DNA of 64,000 nt from the NCBI GenBank assembly GCA_018651745.1, contig JABIDL010000022.1, positions 43,294 through 107,293 of the forward strand, written 5' to 3'. Shown piece by piece: positions 8,788-19,297 of the stretch (positions are counted from its first letter, which is position 1; each line of letters opens with the position of its first letter). The position numbers and the translations under genes were made by a program. This stretch comes from Candidatus Neomarinimicrobiota bacterium. GTDB lineage: Bacteria; Fidelibacterota; Marinisomatia; Marinisomatales; TCS55. The notes under the pieces are model-generated. The model searched no databases and was not told where the DNA came from. It saw nothing but the letters and a program-made list of their open reading frames with translations.

Positions 8788-9795
8788 CTACAAACGAATT
8801 GCAAGCGTATCTCGGAAGACGCCGCTGGCGCCAAAATTTTCCTTAAATCGGGCCAATCCTCTGTTGGGCGCTCCGTTCACAGTAAATGTGCCAAAATCAA
8901 AAGTAGTAATACCGTTATTAATCGCCCATTTAAAAATGGAAAAAAATAACAAATTAATAGGCCTATGCTCTTGAAAAGATTCATCATGACAAATATAAAA
9001 CGCAAGGGCGACATTCTTCTTTACAAGGAAATTGACCACGCCCGCGATCATATCATTGCCCAAGTATGCGCCGAATAAAACAATTTTGTCAGGGAAAAAT
9101 TCTGCGAGCACCTTTAATTCTTTAAGTGAATGGGTCGGTGAAACATTATGTCTAATGCTCAGATTTTTTTCAAGAATGCCGTAAAAAATATCCCAATCGT
9201 TGCTTGGTCTAATTTTAACACCTGATTTTTCAGCCTTCCGAACCGCAGTGCGGTGGGTCGGTTTGAACTTTTTTAATATCAATTCTTCTGATGATTCTAA
9301 TTCAAGAATGCTGGTCACATTCCTTTGATCATATTCAAATCCTTTTGACAGGAGACAAAAATTCATGTACTCAGATGGACTCTCAAGGTAAATCATGGGA
9401 GGAGGTGTGAGTCGAATACCATCAAATCCAGTCGATTTTGCATACTCAATTAATGTATCGGTAATTTCTTCAGCATCAGAAAATGTTAATCCGCTTTGAA
9501 CAATCAACGATCCAAAGGATGCCCCAGGGTGTGAATGAAGAAATCTGCCAGAATCGTTAATAACTTCGGCAGCGGGAAATAACGCTATTGGAATTCCCTT
9601 TTTCAAAAGAATCAGGCTATGATCCTTGAATCGTCCAGATGGATGATAGCTTAAAAACTTTCGCGTATGGAACAAAGTTCCGTTATTGGACTGGGATATA
9701 AAATTATCCCACGACTTTGCGTCCTTCTCGTTATAGGGTTTGATATTCATCAATTTATTCGAAATGAAACTAATAATGCCGAGGGTTAGTTCCAT
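8788..9795 (-). CDS. FemAB-like GNAT-fold acyltransferase
   Basis: A 335-residue protein of the peptidoglycan-bridge/FemAB GNAT type. The pattern NGTLFHTRKFLSYHP is near the start, HSHPGASFGSLIV follows, and a basic central helix reads FKPTHRTAVRKAEKSGV. A second GNAT half ends with FDFGTFTVNGAPNRGLARFKENFG. These enzymes transfer amino acids from aminoacyl-tRNA, or acyl groups, to surface polymers. A shorter start at 9750 (MNIKPYNE) is plausible and would remove 15 residues; neither start has a clear ribosome site. Its place beside the flippase suggests it modifies the surface glycan. Confidence 0.7.
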   Translation of the reverse strand: MELTLGIISFISNKLMNIKPYNEKDAKSWDNFISQSNNGTLFHTRKFLSYHPSGRFKDHSLILLKKGIPIALFPAAEVINDSGRFLHSHPGASFGSLIVQSGLTFSDAEEITDTLIEYAKSTGFDGIRLTPPPMIYLESPSEYMNFCLLSKGFEYDQRNVTSILELESSEELILKKFKPTHRTAVRKAEKSGVKIRPSNDWDIFYGILEKNLSIRHNVSPTHSLKELKVLAEFFPDKIVLFGAYLGNDMIAGVVNFLVKKNVALAFYICHDESFQEHRPINLLFFSIFKWAINNGITTFDFGTFTVNGAPNRGLARFKENFGASGVFRDTLAIRL

Positions 9796-9873
9796 AGATA
9801 AACAGTTGTTTCAATCTAACTTGTATCTCGGGAACAGTCCCATTAATTTGATATCCTAGCTTTAAGGCAAACA

Positions 9874-11151
9874 ATGGCAGAAATCCTTATACAAAACGTT
9901 ATAGCAAGATCTATCCTTGATTCTCGAGGAAATCCGACAGTGGAAGTGGATGTCATTTTATCTGACGGAACTCTGGGACGCGCTGCGGTTCCATCCGGTG
10001 CATCTACCGGGACCTACGAAGCTGTAGAAATACGGGATAAAAATCCAAAAAAATACTTAGGGGAAAGTGTTGATATTGCTATACAAAATGTCATATCCCA
10101 TTTATCGCCTGCTGTTATTGGACTCGATCCTAATAACCAATCGAAGCTAGATAAAGCATTAATTGATGCTGACGGTACAGACAATAAATCAAATTTAGGT
10201 GCAAATTCAATTTTAGGTGTTTCGATTGCAGCCGCAAAAGCATCCGCTACGAGCAAGGGTATTCCTCTTTACAAACATTTATCAAGCGGTTTAAATCCTC
10301 TCCTTCCCATTCCAATGATGAATATCCTTAACGGTGGAACCCACGCCGACAACAATGTAGACATACAGGAGTTCATGGTGTTCCCCGTAGAAGCCCATTC
10401 ATTTTCAGAGGCGCTACAAATGGGCACAGAAACATTCCATCATTTGAAATCCGTCTTAAAAAAGCGCGGGTTAAATACGTCGGTGGGAGACGAAGGTGGC
10501 TTTGCACCTAACTTGCGTTCTAACGAGGAAGCTGTGGAAATCATTTTAGAAGCGACTGAGCAGGCAGGGCATTCTCAATTGCCGCTCGCTTTGGATGTTG
10601 CGGCTAATGAAATATATGAAGATGGAAAATATCAGCTCAGATCTGAAAATAAGTCGTTATCCTCAGAAGAAATGGTGGTTTATTTAAGTGATTTAGTAAA
10701 CCAATATCCTATCATTTCAATAGAAGATGGGTTGAACGAGGATGATTGGGGCGGCTGGAAATTGCTAACGGAAGAGCTCGGTGGAAAAATCCAAATAATT
10801 GGAGACGACCTCACCGTAACCAATCCTAAACGACTTGACCGGGCCATTAACGAAAATTCAATGAATGGAATCTTAATAAAATTGAATCAAATTGGAACAC
10901 TTACCGAAACTTTGGCAGTCATTGAACAAGCCAAAAATGCAGGTTATAGCGCCGTTATTTCTCACCGATCCGGCGAGACCGAAGATACAACTATTGCCGA
11001 TGTTGCCGTAGCAACCGCTGTCGGACAAATTAAAACGGGATCGGCGTCAAGAACAGATAGAACTGCAAAATACAATCAATTGATTCGGATTGAAGAAGAA
11101 CTTGGTAGTGACGCTATTTTCGCCGGTATGAATGTGTTGGGAAAGTCATGA
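9874..11151 (+). CDS. eno: Enolase
   Basis: A 425-residue enolase, the usual length, converting 2-phosphoglycerate to phosphoenolpyruvate. The substrate loop region [10 protein letters not shown] and GASTG are near the start. The metal ligands appear in [20 protein letters not shown] and [10 protein letters not shown]. The catalytic Lys is in [11 protein letters not shown] and the active-site loop is [10 protein letters not shown]. All key residues are present. The stop overlaps the start of the FtsB/DivIC gene (ATGA), a gene order common in bacteria. Confidence 0.97.
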   Translation: MAEILIQNVIARSILDSRGNPTVEVDVILSDGTLGRAAVPSGASTGTYEAVEIRDKNPKKYLGESVDIAIQNVISHLSPAVIGLDPNNQSKLDKALIDADGTDNKSNLGANSILGVSIAAAKASATSKGIPLYKHLSSGLNPLLPIPMMNILNGGTHADNNVDIQEFMVFPVEAHSFSEALQMGTETFHHLKSVLKKRGLNTSVGDEGGFAPNLRSNEEAVEIILEATEQAGHSQLPLALDVAANEIYEDGKYQLRSENKSLSSEEMVVYLSDLVNQYPIISIEDGLNEDDWGGWKLLTEELGGKIQIIGDDLTVTNPKRLDRAINENSMNGILIKLNQIGTLTETLAVIEQAKNAGYSAVISHRSGETEDTTIADVAVATAVGQIKTGSASRTDRTAKYNQLIRIEEELGSDAIFAGMNVLGKS

Positions 11152-11492
11152 GGAGGCGACAAAAAATAAGAACGGCGAACAGAAATAAATCATCCGCAAA
11201 TTTGCAAAGAAAAATCATTCGGGCTTTTCTAATCCTTGGCGGCGTAGCGCTTTTAATAATTTTTATTTTCGGGGACCATGGCGTTCTGCAACTTTACCAA
11301 TTACGCAATGAACGCGCAGAAACTCAAGAACAGATTAATTCACTTCGGAATCAAAGAATTAAATTAGAAAGTGAAAAACACAGGCTGGAAACTGATTATG
11401 ATTATATTGAACAACTAGCCCGTGAAAAATTCAGAATGGCGAAAAAAGGTGAAAAAGTATTTAAAGTAATCGAGAAAGATTCAGGATCTTAA
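11148..11492 (+). CDS. FtsB/DivIC-family cell-division protein
   Basis: A 114-residue bitopic protein. A basic cytoplasmic tail of about 25 residues is followed by a single membrane helix at about 27-46 and a coiled coil at about 50-85 with heptad Leu/Arg/Glu pattern. It ends with the conserved [16 protein letters not shown] motif of septum-formation initiators. FtsB/DivIC links FtsL and FtsQ at the divisome. It is coupled by ATGA to eno, the common eno-ftsB arrangement. Confidence 0.88.
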   Translation: MRRRQKIRTANRNKSSANLQRKIIRAFLILGGVALLIIFIFGDHGVLQLYQLRNERAETQEQINSLRNQRIKLESEKHRLETDYDYIEQLAREKFRMAKKGEKVFKVIEKDSGS

Positions 11493-12079
11493 AACCCAAG
11501 AGAGAAATACACTCGATCGCCACCCATTTTCCCGGTACACATTAATTCAACCCCTTTTGGTTTTGATTTAAAATCATAAATCAATTCTGCCATCACAGAT
11601 TTTTTGGGCCCGATAATTGCAAGGTCTTGATGTTTACCCTCAAATGGATTTAACTCGCCTTTCCTTTCTCCGGACTCTTTTAATTTTATGAGAGCCATCG
11701 CCGAAAAATCTAAATCCTTAGATTGGTGAGTATTGGTAATTTTTAGCTTTAACTTAATGCGTTTCCCATTTTTATCGGCACTTATTAGTTTATATTTTGC
11801 ATTATCTGCGGACTGTTCTTCTCCGATTGCTAGCGCTACCCGCCCTTCCTCTAGATATTCAATAGGGATATAAAATTCTAATGTTGCTTTTACAAATTTC
11901 CCCGATCTGTCTTTCTTTAGTTTTATAATTTTTGTTCCGGGATAAATTTGCCCAACTGCAGATTTTTTATTTACTCTTGGGTTTGGATAAACGCCTGTTT
12001 TTTTAATTACTTCTGTTTCCTGCCCTTGAATCATCCAAAAGGAAGCTGTAAAACAGAGGATAGTTTTTTTCCAAAACAT
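11489..12079 (-). CDS. Secreted protein of unknown function
   Basis: A 196-residue protein with a signal peptide (MFWKKTILCFTASFWMIQG) and a mature part rich in lysine and beta-strand pattern. It includes EYLEEGRVALAIGEEQ and a GPKKSVMAELIYDF segment, which looks like an Ig-like or DUF4352-like fold, but I do not recognise the family. Its end overlaps the convergent FtsB gene by 4 bp. It lies 3 bp downstream of motB on the same strand and is probably cotranscribed with motAB. Confidence 0.6.
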   Translation of the reverse strand: MFWKKTILCFTASFWMIQGQETEVIKKTGVYPNPRVNKKSAVGQIYPGTKIIKLKKDRSGKFVKATLEFYIPIEYLEEGRVALAIGEEQSADNAKYKLISADKNGKRIKLKLKITNTHQSKDLDFSAMALIKLKESGERKGELNPFEGKHQDLAIIGPKKSVMAELIYDFKSKPKGVELMCTGKMGGDRVYFSLGF

Positions 12080-12082
12080 ATC

Positions 12083-12808
12083 TTATAGCGTAAGTGTATT
12101 TGTTTTTATAAAAGCATCAAGATATATCTCAACGCGTCTGTTTTTTGCCCTCGCATCTAACAGTTCTCCATTTGCTTTCCCCATACCGTTAATATCCACA
12201 GCAGGCCGAAATTCGCCATACCCCATTGCTGAAAATTTACTTTCTTCTATACGTGAAAAGTCGGATAACAATTTTACAATATTCAAAGCTCTGGATGTGG
12301 AAAGATCCCAATTGGATTTAAATTTTGCACGGGCGGGTAGCGACAAATCGTCCGTATGCCCCTCACATCGTATTTCTACATTCAGGTAGCCTCCGCGTTT
12401 TTCAATAGCAGATAAAAGATTTACGTATTTATCATCATCGTAAACATTTAACACTTTTGATACACGAATAATTCCGCCTATCTGCCTTAGCAAAGGATAG
12501 ACAATCGGCTGCACTTCAGCATCCATAGATTGAAAAAGTTTGCCACTAGCCATGGTGATTTTGACTCCTTTTGTTACTCTATCAACTGACACATAAGATG
12601 ATTCCACATTTTCTTTGAGTTGAATATATGTTTCGTCTAATAACATATTTATAACTCTATCAATGTGTTTTTCAGCATCGTTAAGGATAACGAGTAATAA
12701 AATGAAGAATGTTAATAACAGCGTAACAAGATCAGCATATGTTATCGCCCATGAAGTGCTTTGAGCCTTGGCCTCTTTTGCCGTGGTACCGTAATCGCCG
12801 GAGCTCAT
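12083..12808 (-). CDS. motB: MotB-type stator protein
   Basis: A 241-residue protein. Its N-terminal membrane helix (about 20-42) contains TYADLVTLLLTFF, where the Asp is the proton-binding residue of MotB. A plug-like linker follows, then an OmpA-like peptidoglycan-binding domain with CEGHTDDL, NWDLSTSRALNIV, GYGEFRPAV and AKNRRVEIYL. It couples ion flow to motor torque as a MotA/MotB complex. motA lies 3 bp upstream. No flagellar genes are visible in the window, so a non-flagellar use (for example gliding) cannot be excluded. Confidence 0.88.
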   Translation of the reverse strand: MSSGDYGTTAKEAKAQSTSWAITYADLVTLLLTFFILLLVILNDAEKHIDRVINMLLDETYIQLKENVESSYVSVDRVTKGVKITMASGKLFQSMDAEVQPIVYPLLRQIGGIIRVSKVLNVYDDDKYVNLLSAIEKRGGYLNVEIRCEGHTDDLSLPARAKFKSNWDLSTSRALNIVKLLSDFSRIEESKFSAMGYGEFRPAVDINGMGKANGELLDARAKNRRVEIYLDAFIKTNTLTL

Positions 12809-12811
12809 TTA

Positions 12812-13618
12812 TCAATCCTCATCTTGTCGTATAGATCTAGGAACAAACGTCATAAGTTTTTCACGCATTAGAATGGGGTGTTCTTTGGCATGAATACTTA
12901 TAATTCCTTCAACAACAATATTTTTAAGCATTATTTCTTCTTGAGATTTACGTGTCAGTTTTCCACCAATCGGCAAAAAAAGAAGATTTGCAAGAAGCAC
13001 TCCATAAAAAGTTGTAATGAGTGCTAGCCCCATTCCACCTAGAAGTTCTGCAAATTTTTGAGCGACATCAAAATTCATACTGTCCACCTCACCGGAACCT
13101 CCAAAATTATTCATCATCACAATAAGTCCCATTACAGTCCCCAACATTCCAAACGCTGGCGCATACGCTCCCATGTAGAAAAATATTTCCTGTCCCATGC
13201 CGTGACGTTGTTGAATGTTATTCATTTCCAGGTTTAAGTAATTCCTTAATCGGCCCGGATCGCGTTCGTTAATGGCAAGCTCAATCCCGCTCTTTAAAAA
13301 ATGATCCTCAATTGTTGGTAAATCCGCTTCCAAAGAAAGAACACCATTTTTCCGTGCTTTTTCTCCTTTTTCAACTAATTCGGTAATTGTACCAAGATAA
13401 TCATGATTATCAGCTATGAAAACATTCTTGAATACTTTAAACAGCCCCAAAACATTTTTTAGTGGATAATTAACGAGAGTGGCTGCAAGGGTTCCACCCA
13501 ATACTATTAATATCGAATTTCCATTGAAAAACCAGTAGAGATCTCCACCTCCACGAAGCACACCAACCACAATGATGGCTATACCTGATAAAAGTCCTAT
13601 TGCTGTCCCAAAATCCAT
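12812..13618 (-). CDS. motA: MotA-type stator protein
   Basis: A 268-residue inner-membrane protein with four helices. Helices 1-2 are at about 5-50, a cytoplasmic torque-generating domain follows, and helices 3-4 contain YAPAFGMLGTVMGLIVMM and LGGMGLALITTFYGVLLANL. The conserved Pro of helix 3 is in the first of these. It pairs with the MotB gene 3 bp downstream. Length and motifs match MotA rather than ExbB/TolQ. Confidence 0.88.
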   Translation of the reverse strand: MDFGTAIGLLSGIAIIVVGVLRGGGDLYWFFNGNSILIVLGGTLAATLVNYPLKNVLGLFKVFKNVFIADNHDYLGTITELVEKGEKARKNGVLSLEADLPTIEDHFLKSGIELAINERDPGRLRNYLNLEMNNIQQRHGMGQEIFFYMGAYAPAFGMLGTVMGLIVMMNNFGGSGEVDSMNFDVAQKFAELLGGMGLALITTFYGVLLANLLFLPIGGKLTRKSQEEIMLKNIVVEGIISIHAKEHPILMREKLMTFVPRSIRQDED

Positions 13619-13686
13619 TTTCGCTCCAAACTAATCATGTTTTGAATTATTTACGTTATGATATTGCAGAAGAGTCGGGCAAGATA

Positions 13687-14511
13687 TCAATCTTTTTTCT
13701 CTTCCTCGGATAAGAGTTGGCTAATTTCTTGCAGTCTTTCTTTTTCGTAGTCGCCGAGGCCCTGATACCCAGATTGATTCATTTTATCAAGGATTTGGTT
13801 CATTTCTTGTTTTAACATGGTTCGGCGCTGTTCTTTTCGTTCCTCTACTTGAGATTTAATATTGACTACTTTTCGCCTAAAGTTAATAGACAATCCTTTC
13901 CAATAGTGTGAATATTTTAAATATATATATCCAATAGCCATTCCGGACAAATGGGCTAAATGACTAATATTTGATGTGGCTGTCATTGAAGATAGGAACG
14001 CAACTACTCCCAAAAATATTACAAGCCATTTCACTTTTACAGGAATAATAAAATATAAAAGAACGGTGCGGTTGGGAAACATGAGTCCGTAAGCAAGCAA
14101 TACACCATATACCGCACCACTCGCGCCAATAAGGATTATTGCGGAGTTTCCTGCGTTTACTAATAACCAAATCAATCCTGATCCAACTCCCGTAAGAAAA
14201 TAATATTTGAGAAATTCCGACCGCCCCCAGATATTTTCCATTTCTGACCCAAACATCCATAAAACAAACATATTGATAGCCACATGCATAAATCCACCAT
14301 GAATAAACATGTAGGTAATCGGTTGCCAGATTTTTGGCCAAACGGTGCCGGGGGATAATCCAAATATTGTACTTAAGTCAATTTGATTTTGACCAAACGT
14401 AGATAGTGCCCACAATCCCAGATTAATTGCAATCAAGGTTTTAATTGCATCTGTAAACATTCGTGGTCGATGCGGAATATTCCCATGTTCAGATTGAAAT
14501 TGATATCTCAT
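13687..14511 (-). CDS. Rhomboid-family intramembrane serine protease
   Basis: A 274-residue membrane protein with six helices. The catalytic Ser lies in IGASGAVYGVLLA (GxSG motif), and the catalytic His in SHLAHLSGMAIGYIYL. The loop WQPITYMFIHGGFMHVAINM is typical of the family. The last 60 residues form a charged cytoplasmic tail (ERKEQRRTMLKQEMNQI). The protease cuts membrane-spanning substrates; its targets are unknown. It shares an ATGA overlap with the gene upstream. Confidence 0.9.
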   Translation of the reverse strand: MRYQFQSEHGNIPHRPRMFTDAIKTLIAINLGLWALSTFGQNQIDLSTIFGLSPGTVWPKIWQPITYMFIHGGFMHVAINMFVLWMFGSEMENIWGRSEFLKYYFLTGVGSGLIWLLVNAGNSAIILIGASGAVYGVLLAYGLMFPNRTVLLYFIIPVKVKWLVIFLGVVAFLSSMTATSNISHLAHLSGMAIGYIYLKYSHYWKGLSINFRRKVVNIKSQVEERKEQRRTMLKQEMNQILDKMNQSGYQGLGDYEKERLQEISQLLSEEEKKD

Positions 14512-15380
14512 TGGGCAAGTAAGGTTAGTGATTTTTTTAGTTTATTTTTGTTAAGGGGATTCAATAAAGGCGTCATTGCGCTTGGTGAAGCCTCCGGAAC
14601 ATTAAGCTGAGGCATCGTGAAAAGTTCTACGCTAATACCTAGTTTTTCCTTGGACATGAGCGCTCCATATAGCGTACTCACAAAAAAATCTCTCGGTAAA
14701 AAACCTGAAATATTGTCAATGCCGTATTCAATGAGCCCATCACGAATAATGGTTGCGCAACTGCGATTCCAAAACTTGAAGTCCCTATATTTTTCTGGAT
14801 GCTTCGGGTCAGTTGGGGTAGAATGTATGGTTTTAAGTTCGCGATGGTAAATGCCTGCTAATTTATCTGTATCTATTCCGGTAAGTCTCAATACATGAAT
14901 CGTTCGCATGAAGTTCCTACCAAATTTATCATAATAATCTCGACCATCCACATCCAACTCAAACATTCCACTTTCGGGAGAGGGAGCAAATTCTCCCAAG
15001 GCAGGGCGATAAAAATATTCCTCACTAGTGATAACTTCATTTTCATTTAACAAGTGCGAAAAGTTAAATATTTCGCCATTCACGCTTATGGCATTATGAC
15101 CAAAGGTTGATGTCCGATATTTAACCAACCGTTCATTATAATATAAATCAACTACCGGATTAGCGGGGTCGGGGTCGTCCGGCCACATAATGATAATAGG
15201 CTCTTCGCGCATATAATCTTTTTGCGAAAGTTCGCGAGCGAAAACCCGCTTATCTTTCCAATGAGATAAATATCCATCCCATATTATCCTGTCTTTATAG
15301 TATTTTTCTCCATCTGACCCTTCCACAAATGTTTCAGAATCCGAATGGCGTAAAATACCCCTAATGGTTTTCTCACTCAT
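14508..15380 (-). CDS. Uncharacterised protein with a possible thiol-hydrolase motif
   Basis: A 290-residue protein without signal peptide. The first 60 residues look like a small beta domain that recurs in cytoplasmic proteins (IRGILRHSDSETFVEGSDG). The middle holds FGHNAISVNGEIFNF, with a possible His in a GHNA context. Later KFWNRSCATIIRDGLIEYG resembles the Asn-Cys region of DUF4105-like or permuted papain-like enzymes. The function is not known. It is coupled to the rhomboid gene (ATGA) and follows recO by 1 bp. Confidence 0.5.
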   Translation of the reverse strand: MSEKTIRGILRHSDSETFVEGSDGEKYYKDRIIWDGYLSHWKDKRVFARELSQKDYMREEPIIIMWPDDPDPANPVVDLYYNERLVKYRTSTFGHNAISVNGEIFNFSHLLNENEVITSEEYFYRPALGEFAPSPESGMFELDVDGRDYYDKFGRNFMRTIHVLRLTGIDTDKLAGIYHRELKTIHSTPTDPKHPEKYRDFKFWNRSCATIIRDGLIEYGIDNISGFLPRDFFVSTLYGALMSKEKLGISVELFTMPQLNVPEASPSAMTPLLNPLNKNKLKKSLTLLAQ

Positions 15381-15381
15381 T

Positions 15382-16086
15382 TTATTGGACTATTTGTCTC
15401 ATCACTTTGATTGCATTTAGTTCTCCCAAACCGTCAAAGTGAATCCGAAAATGGGTAGTGAGGTAGTTACTTATCGCTTTGCGATCGCTTGCCGGGATTT
15501 TGAAAGATTCAATTTCTTTGACAAATGAACTCTCCGAAATTCGGGTGGTCTGTAAATAGGTTAATATATTCATAGCATTGTCTGATTTTACCAAACCTGA
15601 AGAAGTAGATATAATAAACTTATCTGCTTTAAGATCCGGTTTGAAACCCAAAATTTCCAGCAACTTTAATTGATAATACCAAAACACCATATTCAACCTG
15701 ATTGGTTGTGTGTCCACCAATCTAAGAACGTGAATCATTTCTTCAAATAAATCTATGTGAGGATCTTCTCCAGTGAGTGTTTTATCAGTTATTTCGAGTA
15801 TAGCCATTCCATAAGATATTTTTTTCATATCATCCTGAATCATCGACCATCTCTCACGGAACCCTATTTTAGACATGGTATGCAAATCTCTGTTAGGCTT
15901 ATGATAAAACATCAAATCTAGATAAGACAACGGCTGAAGATGGGCAGAAGATGTTGACTTTTTTCTGCGCGCACCTCGAGCAATAATACTGATCTTCCCA
16001 TAGTCCTTTGTAAAACATCTGGCAATGATGCTGGTATCACCATAGGGAAATCGTTTTAAGACAACAGCCGGCGTGGAAACAATCAT
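15382..16086 (-). CDS. recO: DNA repair protein RecO
   Basis: A 234-residue protein beginning with the RecO OB-fold: TPAVVLKRFPYGDTSIIARCFTK is followed by the YGKISIIARGARRKKS motif. The helical C-terminal part fits the family. The four-Cys zinc site seen in some RecO proteins is absent. RecO loads RecA onto SSB-coated DNA with RecR. Length is normal. Confidence 0.88.
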   Translation of the reverse strand: MIVSTPAVVLKRFPYGDTSIIARCFTKDYGKISIIARGARRKKSTSSAHLQPLSYLDLMFYHKPNRDLHTMSKIGFRERWSMIQDDMKKISYGMAILEITDKTLTGEDPHIDLFEEMIHVLRLVDTQPIRLNMVFWYYQLKLLEILGFKPDLKADKFIISTSSGLVKSDNAMNILTYLQTTRISESSFVKEIESFKIPASDRKAISNYLTTHFRIHFDGLGELNAIKVMRQIVQ

Positions 16087-16126
16087 GCGCGGGCTTTATC
16101 CGACGCTATCCAATTAGAATTAATTG

Positions 16127-17593
16127 CTAATATGCCTTTGCAAAAACAACTTCATGTTTTGCCGGTTCCCCGGAATAAATACAATTCAATCCCTTTGGAT
16201 TACTATCAATAGGAATACAGCGAATTGTAGCTTTGGTTTCGGTTTTTATGGCCATTTCTGTTTCTTCGGTGCCATCCCATCCACATCTTACAAAACCACC
16301 GCTATCTTTAATAAAGGATTTAAATTCATCATATGAATTAATTTTTTGTGTGTTTTCATTTCGGAAAGATAGAGCCTGCTGATATAAACCATTTTGAATT
16401 TCATCAAGAAGCTGAGAAATGGTCGCTAAAATAATTTCTGATTTAATGGATGTTTTATCTCCGGTATCTCGCCGAGCTAATACAACCGTGCCGCCTGCAA
16501 CATCTCTTGGACCAACTTCCAGCCGAAGTGGGACACCTTTCATTTCCCAATCGTTAAATTTAAACCCCGGGCTTTCTTCTCTATTATCAACTTCCACCCG
16601 AACACCACATTTTAATAGCGTTGCAACGATAGGTTTAATAAAGGTACCCACAGTCGTTTTATCTTGATCTGTTTTTCCAATCGGAATAACAATGACCTGA
16701 ACAGGTGCAATTTTTGGCGGAAGTCGAAGCCCCTTATCGTCACCATGTGCCATAATAATTGCGCCAATTAATCTAGTACTCACTCCCCAACTTGTTGCAT
16801 ACACAAGCTCTTCTTTATTGTCCTTTGTTTGGAATGTGACACCAAATGCTTTAGCAAAATTTTGTCCCAAGTTATGTGATGTTCCTGCCTGCAATGCGCG
16901 CTTATCCCCCATCATTGCTTCTATGCAATACGTTCTATCGGCTCCGGCAAATTTTTCCGATTCAGACTTTATTCCTGTCAACACAGGTAATGCTAAAAAA
17001 TCTTCCGCAAGTTTTCGGTAAATCTCAAGAATCTTCAGAGTCTCATCCTCCGCTTCTTCTGGGGTAGCGTGGGCAGTATGACCTTCCTGCCATAAAAATT
17101 CAGTCGTGCGAAGAAAAAGCCTAGTTCGCATTTCCCACCTTACAATATTCGCCCATTGATTGATTAATATTGGGAGATCGCGGTACGATTGAATCCACTT
17201 TTTATACATCGACCAAATTACCGTTTCTGACGTAGGACGAACGATAATCTCTTCTTCTAACTTTGAGTCCGGATCCACAACCAGATCATCATCAATCATT
17301 TTCAAACGAGTATGAGTTACCACGGCGCACTCTTTTGCAAACCCTTCGACATGTTCTGCTTCTTGTGCTAAAAATGATTTTGGAATGAAAAGTGGGAAAT
17401 AGGCGTTTTGATGCCCAGTTTCTGACAACATATTATCTAAAGATTGCTTAATATGCTCCCAAAGAGAAAAACCGTACGGCTTAATAACCATAGTTCCTTT
17501 TACGGGACCATAATCTGCAAGCCCGGCTTTAATTACCACATCGGTGTACCATGTGGCATAATCATTACTTTGTGGGGTAACTCCTTTAGACAT
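16127..17593 (-). CDS. proS: Prolyl-tRNA synthetase (ProS type without editing insertion)
   Basis: A class II aminoacyl-tRNA synthetase of about 488 residues that charges tRNA-Pro. Motifs include [26 protein letters not shown], the motif-2 region [20 protein letters not shown] and the anticodon-binding domain. The C-terminal zinc-like domain ends in FAKAY, as in the archaeal/eukaryal-type ProS found in many FCB bacteria. I choose the ATG at 17593 (MSKGVTPQ); a longer open frame back to 17770 adds 59 residues without similarity and would overlap the divergent gene. Confidence 0.95.
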   Translation of the reverse strand: MSKGVTPQSNDYATWYTDVVIKAGLADYGPVKGTMVIKPYGFSLWEHIKQSLDNMLSETGHQNAYFPLFIPKSFLAQEAEHVEGFAKECAVVTHTRLKMIDDDLVVDPDSKLEEEIIVRPTSETVIWSMYKKWIQSYRDLPILINQWANIVRWEMRTRLFLRTTEFLWQEGHTAHATPEEAEDETLKILEIYRKLAEDFLALPVLTGIKSESEKFAGADRTYCIEAMMGDKRALQAGTSHNLGQNFAKAFGVTFQTKDNKEELVYATSWGVSTRLIGAIIMAHGDDKGLRLPPKIAPVQVIVIPIGKTDQDKTTVGTFIKPIVATLLKCGVRVEVDNREESPGFKFNDWEMKGVPLRLEVGPRDVAGGTVVLARRDTGDKTSIKSEIILATISQLLDEIQNGLYQQALSFRNENTQKINSYDEFKSFIKDSGGFVRCGWDGTEETEMAIKTETKATIRCIPIDSNPKGLNCIYSGEPAKHEVVFAKAY

Positions 17594-17693
17594 AAAAAAC
17601 TTTTTTTTCTTTTGATGATAAGTTCTGAAATTAGTAGGGTTCAATAAACCAATCAAAGGAATTGTACCCTCTTTATTACAATGGGAAAAACAC

Positions 17694-19283
17694 ATGAAAC
17701 TAATATTAATTTTACTTAATCTGATGATGATGTCAGCACAACCTACAATTCTTTTTAAAAATTGCAACATCTACGAAAACCCGGACGTGAAACAAATTTT
17801 TGTAAAAGATGGTAAAATAATTTCATTCAATAATAGTGAGGGGTTTGATCCGGATATTGTTTTTGATTTGCAGGGAGGATTTGTATATCCAGGGTTTGCA
17901 GATGCCCATTTACATTTAGCCGGGCTCGGTGCATCTTTAGAACAAATAAACCTTGTAGGTACAACAAGTCCAGAGGAAATCTTAACGTTGCTAGACAATC
18001 ACCTAGTTGATGATGATCATTGGATTTCGGGCCGAGGTTGGGATCAGAATGATTGGATAAATAACGAATTCCCAACCAAAGAAATGTTGGATTCGATCGT
18101 ACCAAATATTCCGGTTTTCCTACGGAGAATCGATGGTCATGCTGCATGGGTCAATTCTAAGGCGCTAGAGATTGCCGGGATTACAAACGAAACACTTAGT
18201 CCAAAAGGCGGGCGAATTCTAAAAAACAACCGTGGAAATCCAACAGGGATTTTCATTGACAACGCAATAGATCTTATTTCTTCACATATTCCAAAAGATG
18301 ATATCAATGATAAAAAAAGGCAAATTATAAAATCACAAGATTTTCTCATTAGCCTAGGAATTACTTCAGTTCATGAACCTGGAGTAAGCGCCTCAGTTAT
18401 CGAAGCTTTAAAGCAACTGCGGGATGAAAAATTAATGAAAATTAGAGTTTATGCTATGCTGGATGATAATCCAAAAGTGGTCAATCCATTCCTGCAATCC
18501 GGCCCTGAAATTTGTAATTTTCTTCAATTCAGATCCATAAAAATTTATTTCGATGGAGCGCTCGGATCACGAGGTGCTGCATTAATTGAACCTTATTCAG
18601 ATGATGGGTTAAACAGAGGATTATTTCTAACTGATCCGGATTCCATTAGGACGAAAGTAGCACAATTTAACGCAGCTGGATTTCAGGCAAATATCCACTG
18701 TATTGGAGATCGAGCAAACCGGGAAGCTTTAGATATTTTTGAGATCAATGGAACGCCAGAATTGCGAAACAGAATTGAGCATGCACAGATTATTCACCCT
18801 GACGACATTCCCCGTTTCAGGCGCCTTGGGGTAATTCCATCTATGCAACCAACACATTGCACCAGTGACATGCCTTGGGCCGAACTGAGACTTGGACCTC
18901 ATCGGTTAAAGGGTGCGTATGCTTGGCAGTCTTTGATACAGGCAGGGTCTATGGTCCCCGCAGGATCAGATGCTCCGGTTGAACATCCGGATCCTCTTGC
19001 TGGAATTTATGCGGCTATCTCACGACAGAATAAGTATGGCGAACCAAAATCTGGATGGATTCCGAAAGAGCGGATGACTATAAAACAGGCTATTTCAGCA
19101 TTTACTGAGTGGCCCGCTTATGCATCTTTTCAAGAAAATAGTTTGGGGAAAATAGAAGCAGGGTTTTTTGCTGATTTTACCGTACTGTCTCAACCGATTG
19201 AATCATTAAATAGTACCGAAATTTTATCAACAGATGTTTTATTTACAATTGTGAGCGGAACGATTGTTTACACAAAACCTTAA
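17694..19283 (+). CDS. YtcJ-like metal-dependent amidohydrolase (exported)
   Basis: A 529-residue amidohydrolase family 3 enzyme with a short signal peptide ([15 protein letters not shown]). The metal-binding DAHLHL is near residue 75. It is followed by [56 protein letters not shown] and [11 protein letters not shown]. All are standard YtcJ motifs. The substrate, some amide or carbamate, is unknown. The M20 hydrolase gene begins 14 bp downstream, so the two are probably an operon for an imported compound. Confidence 0.85.
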   Translation: MKLILILLNLMMMSAQPTILFKNCNIYENPDVKQIFVKDGKIISFNNSEGFDPDIVFDLQGGFVYPGFADAHLHLAGLGASLEQINLVGTTSPEEILTLLDNHLVDDDHWISGRGWDQNDWINNEFPTKEMLDSIVPNIPVFLRRIDGHAAWVNSKALEIAGITNETLSPKGGRILKNNRGNPTGIFIDNAIDLISSHIPKDDINDKKRQIIKSQDFLISLGITSVHEPGVSASVIEALKQLRDEKLMKIRVYAMLDDNPKVVNPFLQSGPEICNFLQFRSIKIYFDGALGSRGAALIEPYSDDGLNRGLFLTDPDSIRTKVAQFNAAGFQANIHCIGDRANREALDIFEINGTPELRNRIEHAQIIHPDDIPRFRRLGVIPSMQPTHCTSDMPWAELRLGPHRLKGAYAWQSLIQAGSMVPAGSDAPVEHPDPLAGIYAAISRQNKYGEPKSGWIPKERMTIKQAISAFTEWPAYASFQENSLGKIEAGFFADFTVLSQPIESLNSTEILSTDVLFTIVSGTIVYTKP

Positions 19284-19297
19284 TAAAGGATAATACC

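Noticed and set aside
17594-17770. 59-residue N-terminal extension of ProS
   Set aside because: No similarity to ProS, runs into the divergent promoter region; the MSKG start at 17593 fits the family.
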